Source of the DNA: Flavobacteriales bacterium
GTDB taxonomy: Bacteria; Bacteroidota; Bacteroidia; Flavobacteriales_C; GCA-002722245
DNA length: 33,779 nucleotides
Assembly (NCBI GenBank): GCA_002717515.1
Contig: PBEC01000005.1
Location: 1 to 33,779, forward strand
Reading direction: 5' to 3'
Shown: positions 23,990 through 31,437 of the stretch, piece by piece
How the letters are laid out: every line of letters starts with the position of its first letter
Position numbering within the stretch: position 1 is the stretch's first letter
Notes under the pieces: generated by a model
What the model was told of the DNA's origin: nothing
Databases searched by the model: none
The model's input: only the letters and a program-made list of their open reading frames with translations
Translations under genes and position numbers: made by a program

Positions 23990-24340
23990 ATGTTCGATTT
24001 AAATACCCGAATTATTGACCTAACTGTAGCTGACTTAAAAGAAATCATCAAAGATTCTATAAGAGAAGTTCAAAATGAAAAGCCTAACATTTATCAAATT
24101 CAAGAAACCAAATCAGATGTGATGTATATTGACGAGGTTGCTGAATTAACCAAGCTTTCAAAAAATTCCGTTTACTCCAAAGTCTCTAAAATGGAAATGC
24201 CTTATGTTTCTCGTGGTAGACCTCTTACTTTTTCAAGGAAACAAATTGAGGACTGGATTATGAATGGTCGCCCTAACTTTCTCGAGCAAAAAGTGGACGA
24301 ACAACTAGCCAACTTAAATCGGCGAAAAAAGAGGTGCTAA
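23990..24340 (+). CDS. Excisionase-like helix-turn-helix protein
   Basis: This 116-aa protein has a coiled N-terminal part (about residues 1-40) and then a MerR/Xis-type winged helix. YIDEVAELTKLSKNSVYSKV (about 45-64) reads the DNA, and MPYVSRGRPLTFSRKQIEDW (about 69-88) forms the wing and last helix. This is the HTH_17 pattern of Bacteroidota excisionases and mobilisation regulators. It follows the integrase by 87 bases on the same strand. Its end overlaps the convergent hypothetical gene by 4 bases. Role as recombination directionality factor is inferred from fold and position. Confidence 0.8.
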   Translation: MFDLNTRIIDLTVADLKEIIKDSIREVQNEKPNIYQIQETKSDVMYIDEVAELTKLSKNSVYSKVSKMEMPYVSRGRPLTFSRKQIEDWIMNGRPNFLEQKVDEQLANLNRRKKRC

Positions 24341-24639
24341 AAATCTAAACGCTTCTGGGTATTCTTTTGGTTCTTGTTTTTTATCATTTGGAAAGGAGAA
24401 TCATCGTCCATTAATTTCAAATCATCTAAAACTGAGTTGGAATTGAGTTTAAGAAATTCTGTTACAACAAGTGCTCGGAACTTTTGTTTATCCTTTACCA
24501 ATTCAAGTAACTCAAAGTCTTTATCATCGCCGTTTACTACGATTAAGTTGATTAAATCCTCAGACAAAGCAATACTCATACTATTTAACAAGATATCATT
24601 GTTTTTCTCAATCAACTTTTTAACCTTTTGAACATTCAC
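24337..24639 (-). CDS. Unrecognised 100-aa protein
   Basis: I do not recognise this protein. It is a soluble, charged, largely helical sequence (MNVQKVKKLIEKNNDILLNS at the N-terminus, a central VVNGDDKDFELLELVKDKQK, and a basic, Asn/Lys-rich tail). It is convergent with the excisionase-like gene (4-base overlap) and divergent from the controller-type regulator, sharing an 85-base intergenic region with the T-rich repeats at 24690-24718. It may therefore be co-regulated with the restriction-modification genes. The opposite strand is also open here, but its Ser/Phe-rich product looks like an antisense shadow. Confidence 0.55.
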   Translation of the reverse strand: MNVQKVKKLIEKNNDILLNSMSIALSEDLINLIVVNGDDKDFELLELVKDKQKFRALVVTEFLKLNSNSVLDDLKLMDDDSPFQMIKNKNQKNTQKRLDF

Positions 24640-24689
24640 AAAGACTTATCTCTAAAAATCAATTTACTTATTGATTTATTTTGCCAAAA

Positions 24690-24718
24690 GACTTTTTTTG
24701 ACTTTTTTTGTCAAAAAA
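24690..24718 (+). promoter_or_regulatory. Candidate controller-protein operator
   Basis: GACTTTTTTT is repeated directly at 24690-24699 and 24700-24709, and TTTTTTGAC (24694-24702) with GTCAAAAAA (24710-24718) forms a perfect 9-bp inverted repeat with a 7-base spacer. GACT/GTC-type half sites ahead of a small XRE gene that overlaps a methyltransferase resemble C-boxes of type II restriction-modification systems. The site lies 7-35 bases ahead of the chosen GTG start, so bound protein would cover the promoter or start region. Confidence 0.55.
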
Positions 24719-24724
24719 CAAACC

Positions 24725-25021
24725 GTGTTACTAAGGGATTTATTAAGAAAATCAAGAGAAGACAGGGGATTAACTCTTAAGGAAGTTGCCTCTGTGTTAG
24801 GTTTAGACCAAGCAATCCTTAGCAAAATGGAAAGAGGTGAAAGAAATTTCAAGAGTCATCATATTGAAGCATTATGTAAAATATATAGTCTAGATTTTTC
24901 TAAAAAGAACAAAGAATATATTGCAGAAAAAATTGCCGAATTAATTAACGGAGATTTTGAAATCGAAGAATTATTGATTCTAATAAGAAAAAAGCAAAAT
25001 TTATTGAAAAGATTATTATGA
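24725..25021 (+). CDS. XRE-family controller-type regulator
   Basis: This 98-aa protein has an N-terminal HTH_3 domain: LLRKSREDRGLTLKEVASVL, then GLDQAILSKMERGERNF (about residues 5-45). A helical tail follows. I chose the GTG at 24725; the frame extends upstream to a TTG at 24671, but that would translate the T-rich operator into a Phe/Lys-rich leader. It overlaps the methyltransferase start by 4 bases (ATGA), so the two are translationally coupled. C proteins of type II systems time methyltransferase and nuclease expression, and this one could set M expression. It could also be a generic element repressor. Confidence 0.8.
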   Translation: MLLRDLLRKSREDRGLTLKEVASVLGLDQAILSKMERGERNFKSHHIEALCKIYSLDFSKKNKEYIAEKIAELINGDFEIEELLILIRKKQNLLKRLL

Positions 25022-26130
25022 AAAGAGAAATAAGATTCATTGATCTATTTGCAGGAATTGGAGGGTTCCACCAAGCTATTCATTCAATTAATGGTAAATG
25101 CGTATTTGCATCTGAAATGGATAAGTTCGCAAGACAAACATATTTTGAAAACTATAAATCAACTTCTCCAGAAATATTTAAGGATGGTTATTTCAACGAA
25201 GACATTACCGACCCTAACCTAGATTACAAAGACATCCCCAATTTTGATATTCTTTGTGCAGGATTTCCCTGTCAACCCTTCTCAAACGCAGGACATAAAA
25301 AAGGTTTTGCAGACACCAGAGGTACTTTATTCTTCAACATTCAGGAAATAGTTCGTACAAAAATTGATGAAGCATCTAAAGGCAAAGGTGACATCCCTAA
25401 AGTTTTAATTCTTGAAAACGTCAAAGGCTTTAAAAATCATGATAAAGGACGTACTTATTCTACTATTAAAAATTGTTTAGAGGATTTAGGCTATACAGTT
25501 AAAGCCGAAGTATTGAATAGTAAATTTTTTGGAGTACCTCAAAATAGGGAAAGAATATTTATTATAGCTTGGTATTCAGATAAAATCCCTGTTAAAAAAG
25601 AATCTTTTAACTTCCCATATGGACTTGACAAAAAAGGAAAACCAATACTAGAAAAAGAGAAACTAAAAACAACTGCTCTTAAAACAAAGCTTGAAGACAT
25701 TCTTCTTTCTGATGAGGAATTAGACAAAAGAGAAAGGGAAGAAAAAAAATCCTATACAATTTCAGAACGTTTATGGGAGGGACACCAACGTCGAAAAGAA
25801 CAACATAAAACAAAGGGAAATGGTTTTGGTTATTCCCTTTTCAACAAAGATTCTGAATATACTAGCACAATTTCAGCAAGATATTATAAGGATGGTAGTG
25901 AAATATTGATTGATCAGACTCATTTAAATAAGAGGCCAAGAAAACTCCACCCTATAGAAGCAGCTAGACTACAAGGATATAATGCCCTTAAAAATAATAA
26001 AAGCGCTCTTTTTGAAATTCCAGTATCTAATAACCAAGCTTATAAACAATTCGGAAATAGTGTATCAGTACCAGTTGTTACAAGTATTGCGAAGGAAGTA
26101 AAAAAACAACTATTAGATCTCGAGCTTTAA
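25018..26130 (+). CDS. DNA (cytosine-5) methyltransferase
   Basis: This 370-aa protein carries all main m5C motifs. Motif I is FIDLFAGIGGF (about residues 7-17), IV is AGFPCQPFSNAG with catalytic Cys85, VI is ILENVKGF (Glu133), VIII is QNRERIFIIA (175-184), IX is RPRKLHPIEAARLQG (306-320) and X is QAYKQFGNSVSVPVV (340-354). The variable target-recognition region is about 190-305. It would modify self DNA to protect it from the island nucleases. It overlaps the controller gene by 4 bases and ends in an 18-base convergent overlap with the last gene of the opposing operon. The recognition sequence cannot be read from the protein. Confidence 0.96.
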   Translation: MKREIRFIDLFAGIGGFHQAIHSINGKCVFASEMDKFARQTYFENYKSTSPEIFKDGYFNEDITDPNLDYKDIPNFDILCAGFPCQPFSNAGHKKGFADTRGTLFFNIQEIVRTKIDEASKGKGDIPKVLILENVKGFKNHDKGRTYSTIKNCLEDLGYTVKAEVLNSKFFGVPQNRERIFIIAWYSDKIPVKKESFNFPYGLDKKGKPILEKEKLKTTALKTKLEDILLSDEELDKREREEKKSYTISERLWEGHQRRKEQHKTKGNGFGYSLFNKDSEYTSTISARYYKDGSEILIDQTHLNKRPRKLHPIEAARLQGYNALKNNKSALFEIPVSNNQAYKQFGNSVSVPVVTSIAKEVKKQLLDLEL

Positions 26131-27054
26131 ACGAGTTGATCTTGAAATCGACTCCCTCATTTCTTCTAAAACTTTTGTTTTAACGTCACTAAAAGAATTA
26201 AATTCTTCTTCACTCAAACTCAGTAACAAAGGAGTGATTTTAGCTACCTCCTCTTCGGTAAGGGTATCAATAAAAAGATGATTTCTATTTAATCTAATCC
26301 CAACCTTTCCGTTCTTATACATAGGCTCCCAAATCTTACCTCCTAAAGAGTCTACATATTCTATTTCATTTTCAGTATTTTCTTTTTTGTGCTTAGTCTT
26401 AAACTTCACTAATGACTTTCCAATTGATTTACTACTCTTATTAAGAATTTGAAAAGAAAGTAAATCTGTAAATATTGAAGCAAAAGCATCAGACAAACCA
26501 CTTCTGTAAATCCCAAAATGATCACAAACCACATTTCCAAACATATCCTTCTGATTCGTCCCTACCTTATTAAAAAACGATATATAACTTTCTTGAATAA
26601 CCTCTTTAACCTCATTGGGCACATATATCCTAGAATATTTTTTGCCTGCATGACAAAGTGCATCAAAAAGGTTCTCAGTATTTAAATCATAATCTTCTAT
26701 CCCAACTATTAAAACAACTTTTTTAAACACATCATCCACACTAGGGTTTTGGTTCAAAAAAGCTTCTATTTTCGATTTGATTTCAATCTCATTTTTTATT
26801 ACATACTTTTTGTCTGGTAGTAGTTCTACACTTATATAATCCTCAATATTCAAATCTATCTTGAAATAGATAAGAGATGCAAAAATGTGGTCAAGATATA
26901 GACTAATTAGCAAATATCTATCTTCAAACAACCTATAAATTAAATCAAGAGGTAGAGGTATATTATTCCTCCAAAAAATAAGATCATCTTGATGATATTC
27001 ACGCTTTTCTGACAACAAGAAATTCTTAAAGTCGTATTTATTTTTTTGAATCAT
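26113..27054 (-). CDS. Unrecognised 313-aa protein with C-terminal module shared with the GHKL ATPase
   Basis: I do not recognise the N-terminal part (about residues 1-235): soluble, with LIYRLFEDRYLLISLYLDHI (about 38-57) and a hydrophobic strand KVVLIVGIEDYD (112-123). The C-terminal 75 residues match the end of the neighbouring GHKL protein. IW-x5-NGK-x-G-I-x-LN-x2-H-x-F at 241-261 is followed by SLSEEEF...D...EEMR...SR..R (279-310), at the same internal spacing within each block. It is the last gene of the SNF2-GHKL-HNH operon and overlaps HNH by 17 bases. Its role may be a partner subunit sharing a docking or DNA-binding module, which is inference. Confidence 0.75.
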   Translation of the reverse strand: MIQKNKYDFKNFLLSEKREYHQDDLIFWRNNIPLPLDLIYRLFEDRYLLISLYLDHIFASLIYFKIDLNIEDYISVELLPDKKYVIKNEIEIKSKIEAFLNQNPSVDDVFKKVVLIVGIEDYDLNTENLFDALCHAGKKYSRIYVPNEVKEVIQESYISFFNKVGTNQKDMFGNVVCDHFGIYRSGLSDAFASIFTDLLSFQILNKSSKSIGKSLVKFKTKHKKENTENEIEYVDSLGGKIWEPMYKNGKVGIRLNRNHLFIDTLTEEEVAKITPLLLSLSEEEFNSFSDVKTKVLEEMRESISRSTRLKLEI

Positions 27055-27850
27055 TTAAAATATTTTTTAATTCAGATACTTCAATTGGGGGATTTACCCT
27101 GTGAACAATACTATGACAATTTGGACACAAAGGGATCAAATCATTAATGGGATTAATTTTTATTTCACCAGTTGAAGAAATTGGTTTCGCATGGTGAACA
27201 TGAATAAACTCCTTACCCAGCTCTCCGTATTTTTCTTCCATATTTAAGCCACAAGCCTTACAATCAAATCCATGATAAGACAAACAAAGCGCTCGATTCT
27301 TTCTGGACCTTTCATACTTCGTTTGATTAACATTATGCTCTCCACCTTCTACTTCACCCAAACTATCTTCCTCGTATGGAAAAATAAATAAAACTAAAGG
27401 TGTAATCACTTCAAATATTTTTGACAAAGCATTCTCCTTGTTTGTCAAATCTATTAATTTAGAAAACATGAGGATTTTAAGGTCATTTAATCCCTCTCCA
27501 TCAATTTCCATTAACTCCTGATATTCTATATTCTTTTGTGAAGAAACAAAGCTTAATTCACGAATTAATTCATTGCTTTGTACAAAGCTCTGGATTGCAA
27601 CTACATTCTCCTTTAGACTTAAAATCGAATATTCTAAAATCTGTCTCGCAACTGTTTCATAAGTTATCTCAACAGAAATCCGAGCGTTTAATAGCCTTAC
27701 ATAAACCAAATACCCTATTCCTCTTTCTAAATTTGAGTCTCTTAACTCTAAAGTCAATTGAGTTTGGGTATCAGGAATAACTCGGTAATTAAAATTAATT
27801 CCTGTCCTTGATAAGATAGAGTTTAATACCTTTTTAAAATCATTATTCAT
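27038..27850 (-). CDS. HNH endonuclease of the island restriction system
   Basis: In this 270-aa protein, residues about 1-180 are an unrecognised N-terminal domain. The C-terminal HNH module follows: ERSRKNRALCLSYHGFDCKA, the first zinc knuckle C197-x2-C200, FIHVHHAKPIS (His219/His220), NPINDLIPLCPNCHSIVHR with Asn236, C242-x2-C245 and His250. This is the McrA-like HNH subtype found in many restriction enzymes. It overlaps the GHKL gene by 8 bases and the 313-aa gene by 17, so it is a subunit of one system. It would be the DNA-cutting activity licensed by the SNF2 and GHKL ATPases. Confidence 0.9.
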   Translation of the reverse strand: MNNDFKKVLNSILSRTGINFNYRVIPDTQTQLTLELRDSNLERGIGYLVYVRLLNARISVEITYETVARQILEYSILSLKENVVAIQSFVQSNELIRELSFVSSQKNIEYQELMEIDGEGLNDLKILMFSKLIDLTNKENALSKIFEVITPLVLFIFPYEEDSLGEVEGGEHNVNQTKYERSRKNRALCLSYHGFDCKACGLNMEEKYGELGKEFIHVHHAKPISSTGEIKINPINDLIPLCPNCHSIVHRVNPPIEVSELKNILNDSKK

Positions 27851-29423
27851 TGTCCGCCTCAGGCAACTCTTCTGCCAACTGTCTTAAAATCCTTGAAACT
27901 GCAAACCTCATTTCTTCAAAATTCCTTTTTGCTGAATCCCCAACGCAAGACAATTCAGCTTCAGCTAAGCTCCAAAAAAGAAAATCCATTGTTTGAGTAA
28001 GAACTACATTTTCAATATTATTCAAATAAAACCTTTTATAAAATTCATGAGCTCCATTTAAATGAACGCCATGTTTACCATTCATTATTGCATATTGCCA
28101 CAATACACCGTCCATTAAACTATCTTTGGTCTCAACCGAAACATCTGACTCCTTTTCTTCTATTGGAATTTTAATTGTGACTTTCCCAAATTTATTTTCA
28201 ACTTCTGCCGTATTATTATCAGGATTCTGATTAGCTATTTTAGAATTAACAGTACTATCAGAATGTTTTGCAATTGATTTATTAGAATTAGCATGAATAT
28301 CGTTGATTTTGGCTTTATTTGAAGTTTCTGACGCCTTACCGGTCCTATATCTCCTATTAGCCTCCCTTCTCAATGGGGTCAAACTATCTTTTAATTCTGC
28401 AAATAAATCTGTTGGTAAAACAATTCCTGATTTTTTAATATCTATTTGAAAATACTCATCAATCTCATGAGTGAAATTTAATTCTACTCTTAAAAGATTC
28501 ATATGCGGTTCCCTTGCAAACATCCTATTTGGCCATCCCCCAGAAAAAATCAATCTATTTTCCCTATAAATATGAAACCCTTGATTCTCTAATGCCTCAT
28601 TCTTATACCTGGCCCTTAATTGTTCTTTTTCATCCATATCTGCTTTATTTGGAAGTATATGGACATTAAAAGCAACATCATGTTCCTCTCCTTCTATATT
28701 AATCTTAAGGTTATTTATCTCTCTTTCTACTCGACCTTTCTCCATCCAATAACAGAATGGGTCCCATGGCGTTAAAACATCACCATTAACAATAATCTCA
28801 ACAGATTCTTCATCATAATTATTAGAATCTATAAAACGTCCAAACACCCCAGATAAATGTTTTTTTAAGTCAGAAACTATCTTAGTTAATTGTTTTTCAG
28901 CAGTAACCCTAGATTTAGACTTGATTAGCCTATCTATTTTCTCCCAAACAACCATTGTTCCAGATTCGGCACCGATAAATTCTGAAAACAAGCTCAAGTC
29001 CTCATCATCAACTTCAGGAGTTAATAATTGCCATTCATCTGTTTCAATAATCGTATCTAAATCCCATTGTCTTGCACTAATAGTTTCCTTTTTAGACACG
29101 ACTGTTAAAGACCTACAAAACGCAGTAGAAGCTGTTTTTAAGCCCATCCCGAACTTACCTAAGGACTTCGGATTCACTCTTTTTTTAGAACCATACTTCA
29201 TGCTATCAATAAGGCTTTGCTCATCCATCCCATGCCCATCATCTAACAACCTTAATTTTAGCTCTCCATCATATTCAGCGAATAAATCCAACCTTACCTT
29301 AGAAGCACCTGCCGCAATTGAATTATCAATAATATCTGCAATGGACATTGGTAAAGAATATCCTGTGTCTCTTAAACTTTCTACCAGCCTTGCTGGACTT
29401 GGTGAAAAATCATTATTACTCAT
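27843..29423 (-). CDS. GHKL (MORC/MutL-like, paraMORC) ATPase
   Basis: This 526-aa protein has a Bergerat-fold ATPase at the N-terminus. The N box is IADIIDNSIAAGASKV (about residues 28-43, with Asp30 where Glu is usual). Motif II is LLDDGHGMDEQSL (59-71), and motif III GKFGMGLKTAS (89-99) follows MKYGSKK. An S5-like second domain covers roughly 200-350. A low-complexity Ser/Asn/Lys linker (about 365-425) precedes a C-terminal module (438-526) that is also present in the 313-aa neighbour. Iyer, Abhiman and Aravind (2008) described such paraMORC ATPases in restriction-modification loci with SF2 helicases and nucleases. It overlaps both neighbours by 8 bases. Confidence 0.9.
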   Translation of the reverse strand: MSNNDFSPSPARLVESLRDTGYSLPMSIADIIDNSIAAGASKVRLDLFAEYDGELKLRLLDDGHGMDEQSLIDSMKYGSKKRVNPKSLGKFGMGLKTASTAFCRSLTVVSKKETISARQWDLDTIIETDEWQLLTPEVDDEDLSLFSEFIGAESGTMVVWEKIDRLIKSKSRVTAEKQLTKIVSDLKKHLSGVFGRFIDSNNYDEESVEIIVNGDVLTPWDPFCYWMEKGRVEREINNLKINIEGEEHDVAFNVHILPNKADMDEKEQLRARYKNEALENQGFHIYRENRLIFSGGWPNRMFAREPHMNLLRVELNFTHEIDEYFQIDIKKSGIVLPTDLFAELKDSLTPLRREANRRYRTGKASETSNKAKINDIHANSNKSIAKHSDSTVNSKIANQNPDNNTAEVENKFGKVTIKIPIEEKESDVSVETKDSLMDGVLWQYAIMNGKHGVHLNGAHEFYKRFYLNNIENVVLTQTMDFLFWSLAEAELSCVGDSAKRNFEEMRFAVSRILRQLAEELPEADNE

Positions 29424-31359
29424 ATTTATCTTTTTTTAATATTTCATATAAAAACTCTAGCTCGTCAGTGTTATTAGAAGTTACTTCAATTACAGACTCA
29501 GATAATTGAAATTTTTGCCTCAATCTATTATCAATTGTTTCTTCAATAGTTTCAACATAATATGGATAATAAATATTAACTCCTTTTTTCTGCCCATTCC
29601 TGTAGGCTCTTGCTGATGCTTGCTCCTCAAGAGCAGGGTTCCATTGCCTAGTATAATGTATGACGTGATTGGCTGATGTTATATTTAACCCCATCCCCGC
29701 TGTAACTGGATTAAGAACCATTACAGCAAATCCATCCTGTTTAGAAAACTCATCAATACTTTCTTGTCTTTCACTTACAGGAACCCTTCCATCAATATTA
29801 AACACTTTTATCCCAAAGAACGAGCTTAAACTTAGCTTGAAAAGATCAATCATATCTATAATTTCAGAAAAAATCAAAACCTTTTCACCTTTCTCTTTAA
29901 TCTCATTTAATATTTCTAATGTCCTTGAAAACTTCACACTTTTTTGTGTCAATTCAGTAATACCTACATCAGTTATCCCATCTACTAATAGTGGGTGAGA
30001 ACAAAAACGATATAGTTTCCTTATCAGCTCGAACACTACAGCCCCGCCATCTGACCTTGAGAGAATTTCATCTCTTAGTTCGTGATATTTCTCAAATTCA
30101 TATGGCCCTTGTTTGATTGCCTGATGAATATCAATCCGATCTGGAAGACTATCAAGAATATCAATCTTCATTCTTCGAAGCATTATATTTGAAGTCAGAT
30201 TCTTTAATCTTTCTAGATTTACATTACCTAAATTTTGCTCAACAGTCTGATCAACATACACATCTTTAAATTCTTCAATCGAACCAAGGTATCCTTCATT
30301 ACAAAAATCAGAAATAGACCATAGGTCCAACAATGAGTTTTCTACAGGTGTTCCCGTCATTGCAACTCTAACTTTTGAAGGAATTGATTTAATAGCAATC
30401 GTCCTCTCCGCCTGATAATTTTTGATTAATGACGCTTCATCTAAGATACAAGCTCCCCAATTGATACTACCAAACAGAGCCGAATCATTTATTATCAACG
30501 AATATGTAGTTAGGACAATCTTTTCATTTTCCAACACGCGCCTAAGTCCTGTCCTGTTAGCGCCATGATGAATATAAGGTTCAACTTTATTATCCGTAAA
30601 AAAGAGAAATTCTCTTCTCCAATTCTCAAGCAAAGTACTAGGTACAACTATTAAATAGTTATCGAAAAGGTTATTCTCTATCCCCCAACAAATAAATGCG
30701 ATTACTTGGGCTGTTTTACCCAACCCCATATCATCTCCTAAAATAGTTCCAATACCATTTAACGAACAAAACTTCAACCATTTCAATCCTTCTTTCTGAT
30801 AATCATACAATTCAATTCTAAAAATCCCATCTTTTTCTTGTATATCAGAATATTGAGAAACTTTTACCTCTTCTAGAATCTTAAAGGATAATTCAGTAGA
30901 ATCTAAAAATGGGGAACTAAACAAACCTAAGTAATTAAAAACATTACCAAAACTTATGGTCTTAGTTGAGAAATCAGAATCTTTTAATAGATTAAGATTG
31001 TCTTGAATTGACTCTTCAGAAATAGGAATCCACTCATTATTGATTATAACATATTCGTTATCGACAATTTTTCTTAAATCTAAATGAGATAATTTCCCAT
31101 ATAATTGCACACCTCCCAAGCAACAACTCACTTTTACTTTTTGTTCATCGTCTAATTCAAGGCTTACTATTAAATGTGATGGCTTTTTTCTAAACTTAAT
31201 TTCTTTTATTCTATCAGGAATTTTAATATCTGAATAATTAATTTTCCCAAGATTCCTTTTTCTTACAAAAAGCGAGAATACTTCTAGTGAAGACAGTTTT
31301 TCAATTAAATCATTATTTCGAATAAAAAGTGTTTCATTGTCAAGAAATATTTCTGCCAT
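29416..31359 (-). CDS. SNF2-family DNA helicase/translocase
   Basis: This 647-aa protein has an N-terminal extension (about residues 1-180) of unknown fold. The SNF2 core follows: Q-like YDYQKEGLKWLKFC, Walker A GDDMGLGKTAQ (208-218), motif II ILDEAS (305-310, DEAS instead of DEAH), motif III VAMTGTPVENSLLDLWS, motif V VLNPVTAGMGLNI and motif VI QASARAYRNGQ (Arg584, Arg587). SNF2 enzymes translocate on double-stranded DNA without unwinding. It is the first gene of the operon and starts divergently from the PD-(D/E)XK gene. It probably drives DNA scanning for the HNH and GHKL subunits. Confidence 0.93.
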   Translation of the reverse strand: MAEIFLDNETLFIRNNDLIEKLSSLEVFSLFVRKRNLGKINYSDIKIPDRIKEIKFRKKPSHLIVSLELDDEQKVKVSCCLGGVQLYGKLSHLDLRKIVDNEYVIINNEWIPISEESIQDNLNLLKDSDFSTKTISFGNVFNYLGLFSSPFLDSTELSFKILEEVKVSQYSDIQEKDGIFRIELYDYQKEGLKWLKFCSLNGIGTILGDDMGLGKTAQVIAFICWGIENNLFDNYLIVVPSTLLENWRREFLFFTDNKVEPYIHHGANRTGLRRVLENEKIVLTTYSLIINDSALFGSINWGACILDEASLIKNYQAERTIAIKSIPSKVRVAMTGTPVENSLLDLWSISDFCNEGYLGSIEEFKDVYVDQTVEQNLGNVNLERLKNLTSNIMLRRMKIDILDSLPDRIDIHQAIKQGPYEFEKYHELRDEILSRSDGGAVVFELIRKLYRFCSHPLLVDGITDVGITELTQKSVKFSRTLEILNEIKEKGEKVLIFSEIIDMIDLFKLSLSSFFGIKVFNIDGRVPVSERQESIDEFSKQDGFAVMVLNPVTAGMGLNITSANHVIHYTRQWNPALEEQASARAYRNGQKKGVNIYYPYYVETIEETIDNRLRQKFQLSESVIEVTSNNTDELEFLYEILKKDKYE

Positions 31360-31387
31360 AACGATAATTATAAAACTTTTAAATTAA

Positions 31388-31409
31388 TTCAATTTATTAA
31401 AAAATTGAA
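31388..31409. promoter_or_regulatory. Inverted repeat in the divergent promoter region
   Basis: TTCAATTT (31388-31395) and AAATTGAA (31402-31409) form a perfect 8-bp inverted repeat with a 6-base spacer, midway between the divergent SNF2 and PD-(D/E)XK starts. The whole 78-base gap is over 85% A/T, so a chance repeat is quite possible. No TAnnTTTG element is evident on either strand. Confidence 0.3.
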
Positions 31410-31437
31410 ATGTATATTTTTAATTTTAAAAGTCCTT

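Noticed and set aside
24374-24631. 85-codon plus-strand open frame opposite the 100-aa gene
   Set aside because: Its product is Ser/Phe/Lys-rich in the way antisense frames of A/T-rich genes are; the minus-strand product is more protein-like.
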